Source: Erigeron canadensis
Lineage: Eukaryota; Streptophyta; Magnoliopsida; Asterales; Asteraceae
Reading direction: 5' to 3'
Assembly: GCF_010389155.1 (NCBI RefSeq)
Contig: NC_057764.1
Location: 124,001 to 188,000 of the forward strand
DNA length: 64,000 bases
This document shows positions 24,755-38,014 of this stretch, one piece after another. Below the pieces are notes generated by a model. The model saw nothing but the letters and a program-made list of their open reading frames with translations, had not been told where the DNA came from and did no database searches. The stretch's first letter is position 1; the number at the start of each line of letters is the position of its first letter. Position numbers and translations under genes: made by a program.

Positions 24755-27700
24755 ATGGCTGATGAAGCTTTGGATTTGCCATGCGATTTGTGTGGGTTCG
24801 TGGGCTTGGAAGATGGTTCTGATGGCTACTTTTACTGCCGGGGTTGTAGCGCCCAAGCTGATGGAGTTCGGGCCACTGCTGTTGAGAACGATGACCTGCT
24901 TTTGACCAAAGATAACGTCGCCTCTAGTTTTCAAAGGCGTGCATCCGTTGTTAAGCCAAACCTGTTATCCCAATCCCAACCCCGGTCGCAATTTTGGGAA
25001 ACTGTGTATAGGGCCTATGAGGATGATGCCAAAGCGAGTGATGCTGTGGGCCCAACTGAACCTGATGACTTTGCCACGAAGCCAAGAACTCTATCTTATG
25101 AAGATTATTGGACTGAGCTTAGGAGGAGGTACCTGATGGGAGTTCAGATAATGATCCAATTGCAGGTTATGGCTTTGGTTCAAAAGTTCAATGTGAATCG
25201 CATAATCGTTGACATGGCTCACTCCATTTGGTTAAACTTTGTGGCATCAACTAAGGTTTTAACTGCTGACTGGCTTAACGTGGTTACTAATAAATCAGAA
25301 TCTCAAGTACAAGGTATTTTTTCTTTAAAATAAAAATTATATGCCAGAGGTTTGTATTGTTTCAATGTGCTGATTTTTGTAATTATACTGTTGCATCTAT
25401 ATCATGTTAAATAAATAAAAATTAGCTTGAGAAACATAAGTTAATTTTATTGATGAAATAATATGTGTTGAAAACAAAATGATGAAAGCACAGTGACTAA
25501 ACTGCTATTGTTGACCAAACATCACCAGAATTGTTTCGATTGATTAAATAGCAAAAGGTTTGTCAAGATATATCATTAGTTTTTATACATTTGAACTTTT
25601 ATATATATATATATATATATATTTCTTTTTTTTGTGGTAATGATCAGCATACTCTTGTTTCATATTCAGGGGAAGTGGAAATTGTTAAGGCTAAGGGTAA
25701 ACATAAAGCCGAACCTCATAATTTACTCGGGAAACGTCTGATCGTAATATGGTACCAATCTTTGAGCAAGGAAATACCTTTATCTTGCTCTTTAATGATT
25801 TCTTTTCTGTCGTGTCATTTGGCAAGAGAGCCGATTCTGCCAACAGATATAATTAAGTGGGCACTTGAAGGCGGGCTCCCTTATTTTGCCGCTTTTGTAG
25901 AAATAGAGAAACAAATGGGGCCTCCTACTAACGCATGCCCACTAAAATCAAGTTTTATGTTTGGATGCAAAGAGGCTATTTCAGTCCAAAAGCTAGAGTC
26001 ATCTGCTGCTTCTATAGCCCATCGAATAGGATTGAAGTTACCTCCGGTCCACTTCTATGCGATTGCTTGGCGTTATCTCAAACAACTGTCTCTTCCAGTT
26101 GATACTATACTTCCTCACGTACGCCGAATATATGAGTGGGCTATGCCTCCCGAGTTGTGGTTATCAACTAACGAGTGCAGGCTTCCTACACGTGCATATG
26201 TATTGTCTATACTTATAGTTTCAATTAGGATTCTTTACAATATACATGGTTTCGGGAAGTGGGAGATGTCATTGCCTGGCACCATCAAGAAACGAGATGG
26301 AAAAAAGTCAAAAGTTGCGAATGGTTCAGCTGCAGAGGCTGATAATATGCAAGCCACACCAAGGTTGGATGCTACTCCTATTTTACTTGTACTCCAATCA
26401 AAATACAATGAGCTCATTGATACAAGTGGTAAGCTCTAATTACAAATTTGCTTACTATGACTCACCTTTTGATTTGGACAAAATTCAATCATCGACTTTC
26501 TTTTATTTCATTAGGTGGAGTTTGTTTATATTTTTAGCATTGTCTTTAGATATTTGTGTTGTTTATATTTGGCAGATTTCTCCAAGGATTTGGATGCATA
26601 TCTTAAATTCTGTAAGGATGTGGTTTTCGCTGGTGTGGAGGACGACCTCTCATTCGAGGATCATGACGAATCTCAGATTATAGAGGACCTTATGGCTATT
26701 TATAAGAAGAATGAGGTATTTCTTTCTGCTCCTTGTTCTTTTTAATGTCGTTCTAACACCTGCCTTGACTTCGGGCTCACAAAAGCAAGTCAGCTTTTGG
26801 AATTACTTGAGTGATCAGACACCTAAGGTTATTAAAAAAAGGGGGTTTTTGGATGTTTAGTTAAACCAGTGACAGATGCCCTTCTATATATCTATATAAA
26901 CCAACAAGTCCGAGAAAATTTGAGAATCAACATGAAAAACACAGTAAACAAAATAGACGGAGAGTGAAAATATGTTGAAATCGGCTAAAAATGAAAGTTG
27001 TCCTAAATTTTATATGGACCAACATATCGTTTGTCAACTTTCTGCAAAGTACTAAGACTCCCTCATGAGCAGCCAATTTTTAGTTTTTTTATATTTTCTA
27101 AGTTGAATAATTATATATGTTCCTAAATTGCATGTACAATTATACTGTAATACGTACTTTCATATAAATCAATAGTTTTATTATGGTATACATAAAGTTT
27201 TCTAGTTAATCATATAAAACTGATCACATCAAAGAAATAGATATACCACGCACACAGACTGGTGATCGTAGGAGCCCATAAGTTTGCATTAATTTGTTTA
27301 TTTCATTTTTGATGATTCATTGCAGGATAATAAAGCAAAGGAGGCACCCTCATCCACAAGCACTAGTAGGCCCCTCAAGGGACCCGAACATTGTTCAACG
27401 AGCAAGACGAAGAAGAAGAAGAAGAAGACCAAGGCAGGACCTCAAACTGACAATGAACAAATCACCCTTGAACCTTACGAGTCTCCTAAAGAAGCAGCAA
27501 TAAGGCAAATGATATCAAATATGGAAGAGAACAACTTTACTTATATCCCTCCAAGGTCAAAAGTAAAAAAACACGATTACATACACTACACACGGAAAAA
27601 AAAAGATGGGGCCTATGTCTATGCTGCACATGCAGATTATTACATTCTGTTGCGTTCTTGTGCAAGAGTGGCTCAAGTTGATGTCAGGATTATGCATGAT

Positions 27701-27826
27701 GCAGTGACGAGTTTTGAGAGGCGTTTGGCTTGGTTAGAGAAGAACATTGAACACGTGTTAAAACAAATGCCTTTTTGTGACTCTTGCCCGTCCTGCAACG
27801 GTGATGAGATGGATATAACTGAGTGA
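24755..27826 (+). CDS. TAF1B/RRN7-like Pol I factor subunit (MEE12/CCG type)
   Basis: Four exons, 24755-25313, 25670-26428, 26576-26715 and 27326-27826, give 652 codons with GT-AG introns and consistent phases. The N-terminus has a zinc beta-ribbon (CDLCG ... YFYCRGCS, residues ~9-31). The centre has the conserved KHKAEPHNL, LPTDIIKWALEG, PYFAAFVEIEKQ and ILYNIHGFGKWE blocks of plant TAF1B-like proteins. A lysine-rich run (KKKKKKTK) and an acidic C-terminus follow. Family knowledge: yeast Rrn7 and animal TAF1B are TFIIB-like subunits of the Pol I core initiation factor. The Arabidopsis relative, known as MEE12 or CCG, is linked to central-cell and pollen-tube guidance functions. The start Met is chosen because the zinc ribbon follows directly. 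Confidence in the family is high; promoter specificity is inferred. Confidence 0.9.
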
Positions 27827-28881
27827 GATTTACTTAGATTTGATTGATATGCTTTAATAATAATTATGACTGGTTCATATTTCAGTGATTGTATTCTGTT
27901 TTTGAGTTCAAGGATGTTTGTTTTTTGGAGACAGTTTTCATCGGTTTACGTTATGTTGCTTTTTAAATTTTTGGAGCAGTTTTCATAGTGATTAGTTTTG
28001 GTTTTTGCTGTCGCGATTACATATTTTTGAAAGATTATACTTACAAATGAGATTCAACCGCTCAAAGTTAAAATTACTACTTACCGACTTACCTTTGATG
28101 AGGGTGGGACATATTAATTCTACTGTCAGGAACAATGGTTTTGAGAGAATGAATGGAGATCGATTTTATCCACAGTTTTGGGTGAAACCGTAGGTTTGTG
28201 ACCAGCAAGTCTTGCGTTTATAGTTTCTTATTGAGGTGGCTTATAACACCCAACCTATACAAAAGATCTATGAATGAAGACGAGAAGGACAAGATTGAAC
28301 CAAGATCTAGAAGAACTTTAAACAAACTGTATGTCATAATCATGCCTGACCAGCCTTATTCTTGTTCTTACGGAAGCAGCCAATAATTACCAATTTGTAA
28401 GACCAATGAGGAAACAAACCCATTTGATCTCCAACCCATAAACCACCCAACCAAAGATACAAACTGGACAGCAGCATACCACCATAAACTTTACCCAAGA
28501 GCAATTAATCCCGCAGACCTAAAGAAAGATTTAGGACTCACAGGGAAACCAAAAACTGATAACCGGCCGTCATAATAATTATATAACGGGGCCCTCATTT
28601 TTTATTTTTTTTAATGATAACGAGGCTAAAATCCTCTACTGGGTTCGATGTATTCAGAATCGGCCGGTCGAATCGGATTAAGGGGCAGTTCAAGGTTTAA
28701 CTGGTCTAATCGATCTAATTACCGGAAAAAACAGACATTATTCTTTTATTTAAAAATAATATATAATTCAATTAAAAGATATATATGAGTTTAGTGAAAT
28801 ATGACAATAGATATATGAGGGGCTAGTAGTGACAAGTTATAAAAACAGTACCATTTACAAAAACAATATCAAATAAGTTAA
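27827..28881. other. Gene-free stretch
   Basis: 3' flank of the TAF1B-like gene, then anonymous sequence. Short open frames at 28005-28386 have no recognisable similarity. Nothing else is supported before the LINE remnant. Confidence 0.5.
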
Positions 28882-29965
28882 ATGGAAACATTAAGGACTA
28901 TTATTAAGGAAACATTAAGGACTATTCGAAACAACTTCTCGGAGGTTGTATCTAAAGGAAGTATGAGTTGGGGTTGGAGAAAACTTCTTCAAGTTCGTGA
29001 TATCGTTAAACCCTTTATCTGGAAATGTATTGGTAATAACTTAGACACACATGTGTTGAGCAACACCTGGTCCTCTCAGGGTCCCCTCAGAGTTGTAATT
29101 ACACCAAAGGATATTGTTAAAGCGGGTTTCAATTTAAACTCTAAAGTTACTAAGCTTGTAAATGATGGAGAGTGGAATTGGCCATGGGCCTGGTATCACC
29201 TATACCCGAACTTATTAAACCTCCAACCCCCACAATTGACCGATAAAAATGATGAGCTATCTTGTATGACACTAATGGTGTCGAGCAACCATTCTCGGCC
29301 AGTGTAGTGTGGAATCCTATAAATTGGTTTGGTTTTCAGGGTGTATCCCTAGGCACTCTTTCCATATGTGGTTGGTTCTTAACATGAAGCTCAAGTCACA
29401 AGATAGAATGAAGCCATAGGATGTGGGAGGGGCAGAAAACTTGAACCTCATGTGTTGCCCCCTATATAACACCGGAATTGACTCACATAACCATCTCTTC
29501 TTTGAATGTCAGTTTTCTATGCAAGTATGGACATTAGTGAAGCTTTATGCTTAAATGCAAGTCGTACCAGCAAAATGGGAGAACATAATTAGCTACTTAA
29601 ATCCTATCTCCAAGAAGAGATCGACACCAAGTATTATAGGAAAATTATTGGTTGCAGCTTCCACATATTTCATCCAGCAGGAACGCAATGCAAGATTGTT
29701 CACAAGAGATAAGAGAAGCCATGCTAAGATATGTGACTTAATCCTTGACACGATTAGATTACGTTTGATGAATTTCAAGTTCAAAGATCGAGGAAAGAAT
29801 AGACATCTCTGGGAAGCTAGGAAAATGCTGAGGAGCAGATTAATTAGCCCTAATGCATTGGAAGATGATATCGTAGCATCCACTAAGTTCTGTTGGTGTT
29901 GTTGTCACAAGGGAGACTACCTTGCCCTACTTTCTATTAATTGTTACTTATCAGCTTGGATATAA
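28882..29965 (+). pseudogene. Decayed LINE 3' end (reverse-transcriptase zinc-binding region)
   Basis: Successive fragments in different frames (28882-29307, about 29308-29550, 29555-29965) match the C-terminal zf-RVT region of plant non-LTR retrotransposons. Visible pieces are GSMSWGWRKLLQVRD, WNWPWAWYHLYPNLLNLQPP, a C-P-L...H-N-H-L-F-F-E-C type zinc motif near 29455-29515, and GKLLVAA.TYFIQQERNARLF. Reverse transcriptase proper and endonuclease are absent, so this is a 5'-truncated copy with frameshifts. It has no intact product. Confidence 0.75.
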
Positions 29966-30467
29966 TAGTGTTTTTTGTTTCCTTACCGCTTGTAATATAT
30001 ATGGTATGTCATATATAAACTAACGTGATATTCTGTCACGTATTTTGTACTAAACATTTTTAATGTGTTGTTATAAAATCATTGGTGTATCTTATTACCA
30101 AAAGAAAATATCAATAAAAGTGTTTCTTTCCTTGTTTTTATTTCTTATGCACACTCAGCGTTACACACATTGTTACAAATATCAGAGATTCACGAAATCA
30201 CAGCAAAGACTATCAGCAAAGCGCAAGATATATTAAAAAGAACAATTCAACAACAATTCAATAATCCTTTCTAAGGTATTTTTGGGTATGGTCTAACCTA
30301 TAAAAAAAATCAATAACAAATCTGGGTTGAGGGTGGGTGGTGACCACTACATTGAATTTACCGACCTACTTTATTGGACTCCAAGAAAAGGCAAAAATAA
30401 GACTTAATGTTAAATTTGGACCTTCATCTTCTCGAAATAAAAAGGCAGAAAGCACTAAACTCTAAAG
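29966..30467. other. Gene-free flank of LINE remnant
   Basis: AT-rich, presumably including the 3' UTR of the LINE remnant. No poly(A) tail or target duplication was resolved. Nothing else is recognisable. Confidence 0.4.
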
Positions 30468-30619
30468 TGTTGGAGTGTGATCATGTTAATTATAAAACGT
30501 ATGTCCGGAAATAATTTAAGCCTACGGGGTCACACAAAATGATGACACGGTAACCTTATATTATTAATTAGTATATTGTATAGTATATTAATTAAAATAT
30601 AATCACGAGATAATTAATT

Positions 30620-30659
<40 letters not shown>

Positions 30660-31063
30660 GGGGTTAATTATATATATTTAATTAAAAGGAGGTTAATTGT
30701 GAAATATGAAAATTAGAGTTGGACTCTAGTTCTATAGGGGGGGGGGCGGCGAAACTTCCGCCTTGAAGTTGCTTGGTCACCAAGCTAAAAACCCTAAGGA
30801 TTTACTCTATAAATAGAGGGCTTAATCTAAGGGCTTTACACATTAATTCACAAAGCAAAATCTCTCTTCCTCCTCTCTCTTTGGTTCAATCGGCCGAACC
30901 CTTCAATAAGGTTTTGGGTTTTCGACTTTAGCTAGTAAAACAATAGGTTTTTGGTTTAGCAAGGGTTTCGATCAAAGGGTATTAAACAAAGGGTTGTTTG
31001 GTTCGTGATTCGGATACTAGCATACAATATAAGGGTGTCTAGTGTGCGACCATAGAGGGGTTT

Positions 31064-34000
31064 TGTAACACCCTGACTAAGGCGGAAACATGAGACGCCA
31101 CATAACGACATGGTACAAAAGATTTAAGGATAAAACATCAACATTAAGTTCCAAATGACATTGAAATCCAAAAGATTACATAGTTAAAGTTGACGTTTAG
31201 AAACCATTACATAACCAAATTCATAACAAAAGATCAAATGTTTGCATTACTAGTCCAACACGTAACAAGCAAACGCAACATCCAAGAGGCGGTCCATAGT
31301 GCTAACTTACAACTCATAAACCTGAAAAAGCATGAAGAAAAAATTGTCAACTACGAGAGTCGAGTGAGTTCATAGGTTTATACTACCAAATATACATACA
31401 ACCGATTCAAATTATGAAGTAGTAAATCATAAAGTTTCCAAGAATTTCCATCACAATGAACACACCCAAACCGTATGTTCAACAACCATAATATAGCCCA
31501 AAACATGTCCCAAAGTATTTATTTATAACTTTCATATTCAATATTTCCGATGAGTTTAACTTGAGCCACTACTAAGACCCTTTCACGTCCAAACCAACAT
31601 AATATCTCATTGTATAAAAATAATAGCACATGTTGTCAATCATGTGTATGTTAACCTTAATTGGGTCGTGCCATGGAGACGAACATTAAAATAATAAGTA
31701 GACTAGAGCACCCCTAGGTTGACAGCCGTTGAGGGCGACCAATCAACCTGTCACCATCTTCGTGAGTGAGGGGACGAATCCTAGTTGCGCAACCCTCTAA
31801 CTACAAGCCTCAATGAGTTAAAAGTAGTGTAGCGGGGACTAGACTTTGATAGTATTCAAGCTCATCATATAATATATATCACATTGAACATACAACATAA
31901 TTCCCGTATCATAAACATTCTTTCAAAGTATCAATTTCATAAAAGAAAGCAATTTTTATTTATCATGTTTTTCACCCCGAATTAAAACATATAAAAGAGT
32001 TTGAAGGGGGCTATGACTCACTTGATTCGAGAGTGAAGGGGGCTGATCAAAAGTGGTTCCTTACCTAGGTATGTTGCTCCCCGAACAAGCCTAAACCATA
32101 ATATATAAATACACGACGTAAGTTTGTGTGACATGAGCTAGTGCGCTAGATCATGTGATGTTTACTAGTAGACTTGCCCATTTTTGTTTGTTGCTTAATT
32201 ATGGAGTTCAATTATGTTGCTCACATTATTTGGTTAGAAGAGATTTGGTGGGGAAGGTTATTTTCTCATTACACGTATTCATACGTTTGTTGGAATTTCG
32301 GTAACTTGGCTTTGATTGTCATGATTCCCATTATACACTTTGCTTAATTATAATATTTGACACTAGTAATCTTATAATATTGAAGTTTATGAATATTTTC
32401 TGATTTATACTTATTTATTTAAATTAATATTATTAAATTAATTAATTATTCATTTTATTGATTTATTAATTAAATAATTCCTTAAAATTACTTTTAAATG
32501 TAATATATGTTTTTCTAAATTAGGAATAATTATAGTTGAGTTATATTTTGACTTTTAAGCCTTTTTAACTTATATTATGGTGATTTAAATATTTATTTAC
32601 ATGATTTTTTCATTAATTTAACAATAGTGATTAATTAGTGATTTCTACAAAATTATTTACCTTTAGATTATGTAACACTTACTTGTTGACTTTTAATAAT
32701 TTTGCTCTAGTGGATTTTATTCATTTTCATTATTGGTTATGGAGATTTAACCAAATTTATGATTTACATAATTTATTCATTTATTTATTATGCTTTTAGT
32801 GACCATTTAAATTCAATAATTCATGGAAGTTCTTAAAAATCATCATACAACCTTTACACCAAAAATCCCAGGCCTTTTTAGGCAAATTTTATCAATATGA
32901 TTCATATCAATTTAGCTCCTCATGTGTCTTGCTTATTTTGAGGACTTTAAGCTTAAAAATCGTTTACTGAAATAGTGATTTTAACCTCATTTCCTAAGCA
33001 ATTAAGGTACTTCAAAATGGATTTTCATCCTTGATTCAATATTTACAGTAAGTCCATCATATTTTAGTGATTCAAGTCGTGATAGTGGTGGTGGTGCGAT
33101 ATGTGCAATTTAAAGCTTTCGGTTAGTGATTATTTGACCCGAAAAGATGATTTTTGAGCTTGTTATTGCCATGAGTCATATGACTTAGTTTTATACTTAT
33201 TAAACCACTTATTTACATTATTAACCTTGAGACATTTTTATGGTCATTTGATCATGGTGCAAGTGTGTGCTCAAAAAGCATTTTTACATGATTTCGGTTT
33301 ATGATTTCTAGCTTATTTTCACTAGTTTTGTTCCAAGCTTTGTGTTCTTGTAAAAATACTTTTATTTCCAGAATATTACCATTTACATGAACATATTTTT
33401 CAATCATGAAAAGTCTATACTCATCTCATAATCCAACAAAAGATCCAACCTTCTTAAATCTAGCATGCATGCATTCAAATCAACACTTTTTAATACAAAC
33501 TTTTATAGACCCAACATCCAACAATATAAAGGCTACTTTTTAACCAAAATTTCAAGAAATAATATCTTCAAAATATACAAAAACATAATGATCTTTCAAG
33601 AACAAAGTCACTTTGCAAGCTTTTTAATAAGTAATAACACTTTTGGGTCTTAAACTAGTTGAATCCTTGGATCTTTCTCCATGGATTCGACATGCATGAG
33701 CATGGGAAGAAAGATCCTATCAATTTTGCCCTCATCAAGTGTGTTTTTCATGGATTCAAGAAGAAAACATAGACTTTTAACAAAAACACTTGAATATAAA
33801 CATAAATAAGATAATCTAACAAAGGGATGAAGTGTTATACCCTCTTGAAATTTCGGTTTTGATGAAGAATATATGGCAGCAAAATCGTGGCCTTCAACCC
33901 TCAAATACCTTTTTTATTGCTTGCAAATCACTCTTAAACTTTGTTTAGTATAACCCTTGATTTATCTAACTTAAACTCTTATTATTAGTACATGTTTAAT

Positions 34001-35183
34001 TTGATTTTTGCTATGTTTTTCTCCTTGATCTTGGCTGGCCGAAAATGAGAGAGTGGGGATGAAGGAGAAGAGTTTTTGAGAGAGAAATGAGTTGTGTGTG
34101 TGTTGGGAAGAGAAAGGGTTTGAGTGTTATGTTGTATGGGGAGTGTAAGGAAGTATGTGTTTTGATTGGAGGAGTTGTGTGAGGAGTAGTATAGGGCTGG
34201 TTTTGGGTGGGGGTATTGGAAGGGATTTTTGTTCAAATTTTGTATTCTAAGTGTATGTATGTTTATATGTAATGCATGTACTTATGTTCTTGAAGAATAA
34301 AAGAATTAGATGAATTTTGATTGAATATAAAGGGTGTTGGGAATGGGGTGGACGGTTTGGGTGAAGAAAAATGAAGGAGATTTTTGAATTTCTATTGTGT
34401 AGAAAGTGTGTATGTACAACATGTGTAAGTGTAGTATTTGTACCTAATGTACAAATTGTGGTACAAAGTTGTTCACAATGGTTTCTTACATACATATAGC
34501 GATATGAGTATATGTATATGTATAATTATATTTTCTTTGTTTGGTATTTTTAATTTGTTACTTGCTTTGTCATAAACTTGTACCTATATAGACATATGTA
34601 TATGCACTTATTATTATTCAAGTACACATTAGTTTATATTTGTATTTTGAGATAGTCATTTTATTTTCATGTCAACATATATATATATATATATATGGGG
34701 GATGGGAATATAAGGCTGTTAGGTACCCAAGCTTAGATGTCGGACACTTACATATTAATTTTTTAAACCATAAAAATCATGGGGGCCCGAGAATTCATTC
34801 ATCAAACAATAAATAATAAAATATTAGTATGTGAGGGGTTTCACACCTAAACTTAGGTGTCGGACAACCTTATATATATATATGTATATGTATATGTATT
34901 CTTAACTTGGCTTAATGATTAAATTGTTGGACATTTTGTAAGATTTATTATTTTTGTCACAAGTTGTGAGTCTTACATTATTACGTGTATAACTTGACTT
35001 CTACAAATAATTTTTTTAATTTTTTTTTCAATGGTATTTTACTAATTTAAGCTGGAGCTAGATAATAGCTTTATATTGCTAATTTAGGGGCATTATCTAC
35101 TAGCTTCTAGTATAACTATGGCTTGCGGGATCATAGGCAACGTAACTAGCACATATACAATTATAAAAGAGAGGCTTATTACA
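31064..35183 (-). mobile_element. Gypsy-type solo LTR nested in the Copia LTR
   Basis: The left edge TGTAACACCCTGACTAAGGC is the complement of a typical Gypsy LTR 3' end. The right edge ...GGCTTATTACA gives the inverted terminal pair TGTAA/TTACA. Flanks are GGTTT (31059-31063) and AGTTT (35184-35188), a target duplication with one mismatch. Open frames on the minus strand at 33650-33904, 33985-34236 and 34247-34495 have no recognisable domains. No PBS or polyprotein was seen. A later (TA)n-flanked element sits at 34697-34870. The right edge is the weaker part of the call. Confidence 0.45.
34697..34870. mobile_element. (TA)n-flanked small element
   Basis: A 174-bp non-coding unit lies between two (TA)n tracts, starting GGGGATGGG. 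The word 'a[c/g]cttag.tgtcggaca' occurs near both ends as a direct repeat, with CACCTAAACTTAGGTG forming a small palindrome at the right. Its position inside microsatellite DNA matches the elements at 23.4 and 58-61 kb. Confidence 0.5.
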
Positions 35184-35620
35184 AGTTTTCTTTTAAACCC
35201 TAATTCATCATCATAATAATATTATCTTATATTACTGGAGCTTTGCATAAGGTACACATTTCGCTTCCCGTAGTTAATTAATTTGATTACATGTATGTTT
35301 TGATTCTTACGTTGCGCACACTCCAGATTATATGTGTGTATATATGTCATATTTTAACATAAAGAATACCAATCCCAAAATCTAAATAAGTAGAAAAGAA
35401 AACCAAACATAACATAACAACCCACGGCGGATTGAAATGTAGCCAAGATAAGGCAAATATCCACCTTTTAACTCGAAATAAAACACAAAAACAACATGTA
35501 CTAAGACCACTAAAATAAAAAACAAATTAGTTCATAATTGCCACTAAAATCCAACTTACTCTTCATAACTTGGTGCCACCAACATCCTTTGTCCTAGTCT
35601 TCAAAGACTCTCACGAAGAC

Positions 35621-36269
35621 TGATGGTCCACGAATGCACAACTTATGTTATATTTAAATTAGACAAGAAAGTAAATAATCAAGTAAATAACAAGAACAAT
35701 ATCAAGTTCAATTGTAGTACATCAATGCAAGGATAATCATATGTATCATTGATTAAACGATGAATACATGGTTGATCTTACACACTTGACTTACAAAAAT
35801 ACAAAAGAACAGAGGTAATTGCTAAGTCTAGACACACTAAAAACTTAAACAATTACAAGTGACACACACTTTCAAGGTGACTAACACACTTGATACAATG
35901 CGGCTGTGTTGCTTTATATAAAGGAAGAATTAGGGCAACACAACCTTCCTTTGATAGAGATAGATGGTGGTTGTCGACATTCCATTGGCTCCTTGTACTT
36001 CCAAGCAAGAGCCTTTGTCTTATTTACCTAAATGGGTATGAAAGAGAAGACCCAAGTTTTGGTCCCAACAAGTACCTTTTCTAGTTAAGGTATGTTACAG
36101 TTGGAAGAACCACCATGTGACTCTTGTCATCATATGGTTTGAATACTTCCCGCCATGACAAACATTTGGTCAGCATGCAACCCGCTGAGGAGAGTCACTG
36201 GACTCACTGAAGACTTGCTGACTATACATGTCAGTGAGTAAGTCTTATCAGCGAATCCAAGTCTCAACA
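35621..36269 (-). repeat. 3' LTR of the Sirevirus-type element
   Basis: 649 bp, starting TGATGGTCCACG and ending TCTCAACA on the plus strand. It is the downstream LTR relative to minus-strand transcription. It contains a TATA-like TTTATATAAA near 35920 and repeated TCAGTGAG/TCAGCGA words at its right side. It is nearly identical to 49795-50443. Confidence 0.95.
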
Positions 36270-36280
36270 ATCTCCCCTTA
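36270..36280 (-). other. Polypurine tract
   Basis: The minus strand reads TAAGGGGAGAT immediately before the 3' LTR start. This is the expected plus-strand primer site for reverse transcription. Confidence 0.85.
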
Positions 36281-36397
36281 TTCGCTGAAGAGACTTTCTG
36301 AGTAAGTAAGAAGAATGTAATATGAAGGAAAGATGTCTTTTATATCATTAAAGAGAATTACAAGCTGAAGCATAAGGCTTTTACAAAGTTAAGACAT

Positions 36398-38014
36398 CTA
36401 AAGATTTGCAGCCTCTATCTCCCAAGCATCTTCCTGCTTGGCAATTCTTAACACTGGATCTTCTCTTCTTGCTGGCTTCATCAATTCTTCATCAATCTTG
36501 CTGATGACTGATCTAGCACTTGACATCTTGGCAAACCTTCTTCTAATGCTAATCAGAAAACCAGTCGACGCTTTTTCAATTTCAGCCAACCTGAAGAAAA
36601 GTTGATCATTTTGGAAGTTTTGGAAGAATATGCCAGCAGGGGACTCCAATATTCTTCCTTCTTCAAAAATGCTTCTGGGGGGCAATCGAAGGTTCAGTGT
36701 GGCATCACCAGCTAGAGGAGGAAGAGCTGCTGGCAAGGTTTGATGCATTTCTTTTCTTTTTCTTGTTTTCTTGCCAACAGTTGTTGAGATAGCTGCTGGA
36801 GCTCCAAACACTAGCCTTAGCATAGGCAAGTCACACCTGAACTTTGTTTCAAAGACTTTTGCCTTTTCAAAGTACTCCCTCAGCATATTCTTCAATTGAT
36901 TGTAGCTAGGAGCCTTTTTCTCCTTTATTAGCATATACACCTCAGCCCATTCCGAGGCACTTAGTGTAGTTGCCTTGACACCTTCATACCTGACAGGCCT
37001 ATCAACACCTTCCCTTAAGATCTTCAGATTTGTCTTTAAGCCCATGTCAGCACGAAAGGCTTCAACTGCCACTATTCTTTGGGGCCGCCTCCTGTCATTC
37101 ATATGCTTCAGCCATCTAGCCTTTTCACTATCAAACTTGGCTCTCTTTTCACTCAGCTGCTTCTCTACTTCATCATGCTTGTGCCTGTAGAGAGCTTCAG
37201 CACCACCTGAGTGTAGAATCATTCTTTGCTCAGCATCCAACTGGTTTTTTTCAAGGAGTGGTAGTTGTCTTATGAATTCTAAGTTTTTCTTTTCATTTTC
37301 TTGGTTTTCTTTTATTCTATCCAGCTCCTTGATAGCTTCTTCTTGCGTTTTACCCTCAGCAGTCAAGGCTAAAATGTCAATCATTTGGTGTTGATGACCT
37401 GCTGGGGATTGGATAGTTAGAGATTCAGCAGAGAACGAGGTGGCAGCAGCTTGAGATTCCTTGAATAATCCAGACTCAGTGAGCTGTTTCCTTTGACTAT
37501 CAGTCATTGGAGTGATTTCAGCATTTGCCAGATACTGTCTATGAAAGATTGGCAACATCTCACGAGATCTGTCTTGAGCCATTTCCTGAGCGAACCCAGC
37601 TTCCCATACAACCTTCATGGTCTCTGGTTCCAACTGCTCAGCTTCACATGTTTCAGGCTGGGGAGATTTGACAATAATTTGCTGCTCCCCTTCAGCATTA
37701 ACATTTTCCTCAGTCTCCCCCTCAGCACCAGCAGGGGGAACTTCATCATTTATTCTTGTCTCCCCCTCAACATCAGCAGGGGGAGAGTTAACCTTGTCCT
37801 CACTGACAGCCACTATTGCCAGTTCATCTTGTTTATCAGTGGCCGTAGCAGTGTTTTCTTCACATGCAACCTTGTCAGCTGAAGCTTCATATATGTCATT
37901 TACTGCTTTGTTAATAGCTTCGCTGACAAGTGCCATCACGGCAGCATCAACTTTCTCCCCCTTGGAGGTAGTATCATTAATAACTACCTCCACTGTTGCT
38001 GTTGGAGTTGCCTG
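36398..38014 (-). CDS. Sirevirus 3' ORF, distal part after in-frame amber
   Basis: 539 codons continue in frame directly after the TAG at 38015-38017. The first Met is at 37993. The protein is charged, with an acidic N-terminal section containing imperfect PPA-x-x-EGET repeats, a Lys/Glu-rich helical middle suitable for coiled coil, and a basic C-terminal part (KKTRKRKEMH). No transmembrane segment or known enzymatic domain is evident. It occupies the position of the env-like ORF of SIRE1-type elements. Its function is unknown, and calling it an envelope would be unsupported by what I see. It is presumably translated, if at all, by readthrough from the upstream section. Confidence 0.7.
   Translation of the reverse strand, partial: QATPTATVEVVINDTTSKGEKVDAAVMALVSEAINKAVNDIYEASADKVACEENTATATDKQDELAIVAVSEDKVNSPPADVEGETRINDEVPPAGAEGETEENVNAEGEQQIIVKSPQPETCEAEQLEPETMKVVWEAGFAQEMAQDRSREMLPIFHRQYLANAEITPMTDSQRKQLTESGLFKESQAAATSFSAESLTIQSPAGHQHQMIDILALTAEGKTQEEAIKELDRIKENQENEKKNLEFIRQLPLLEKNQLDAEQRMILHSGGAEALYRHKHDEVEKQLSEKRAKFDSEKARWLKHMNDRRRPQRIVAVEAFRADMGLKTNLKILREGVDRPVRYEGVKATTLSASEWAEVYMLIKEKKAPSYNQLKNMLREYFEKAKVFETKFRCDLPMLRLVFGAPAAISTTVGKKTRKRKEMHQTLPAALPPLAGDATLNLRLPPRSIFEEGRILESPAGIFFQNFQNDQLFFRLAEIEKASTGFLISIRRRFAKMSSARSVISKIDEELMKPARREDPVLRIAKQEDAWEIEAANL

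Larger units (their letters stand above)
30468..35359 (+). mobile_element. Copia-type solo LTR, split by a nested insertion
   Basis: It starts TGTTGGAGTGTG and ends ...TTTTAACA, with a perfect 5-bp duplication TAAAG on both sides (30463-30467 and 35360-35364). CACACTCCA near 35315-35323 mirrors the start (TGGAGTGTG) just inside the right end. A TATAAATA box lies at 30808-30815, followed by a transcribed-leader-like pyrimidine-rich region. The 'gtgtctagtgtgcgaccatagagggg' stretch, then a long foreign block, then 'tttgcataaggtacacatttcgcttcccg' fit one ~770-bp Copia LTR interrupted at 31063. No internal domain or second LTR is present. Confidence 0.55.

Noticed and set aside
33650..34495. Three adjacent minus-strand open frames as a gene
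   Set aside because: Ser/His/Pro-rich, AT-biased, no domain, no shared splice logic, and located in a probable Gypsy LTR.
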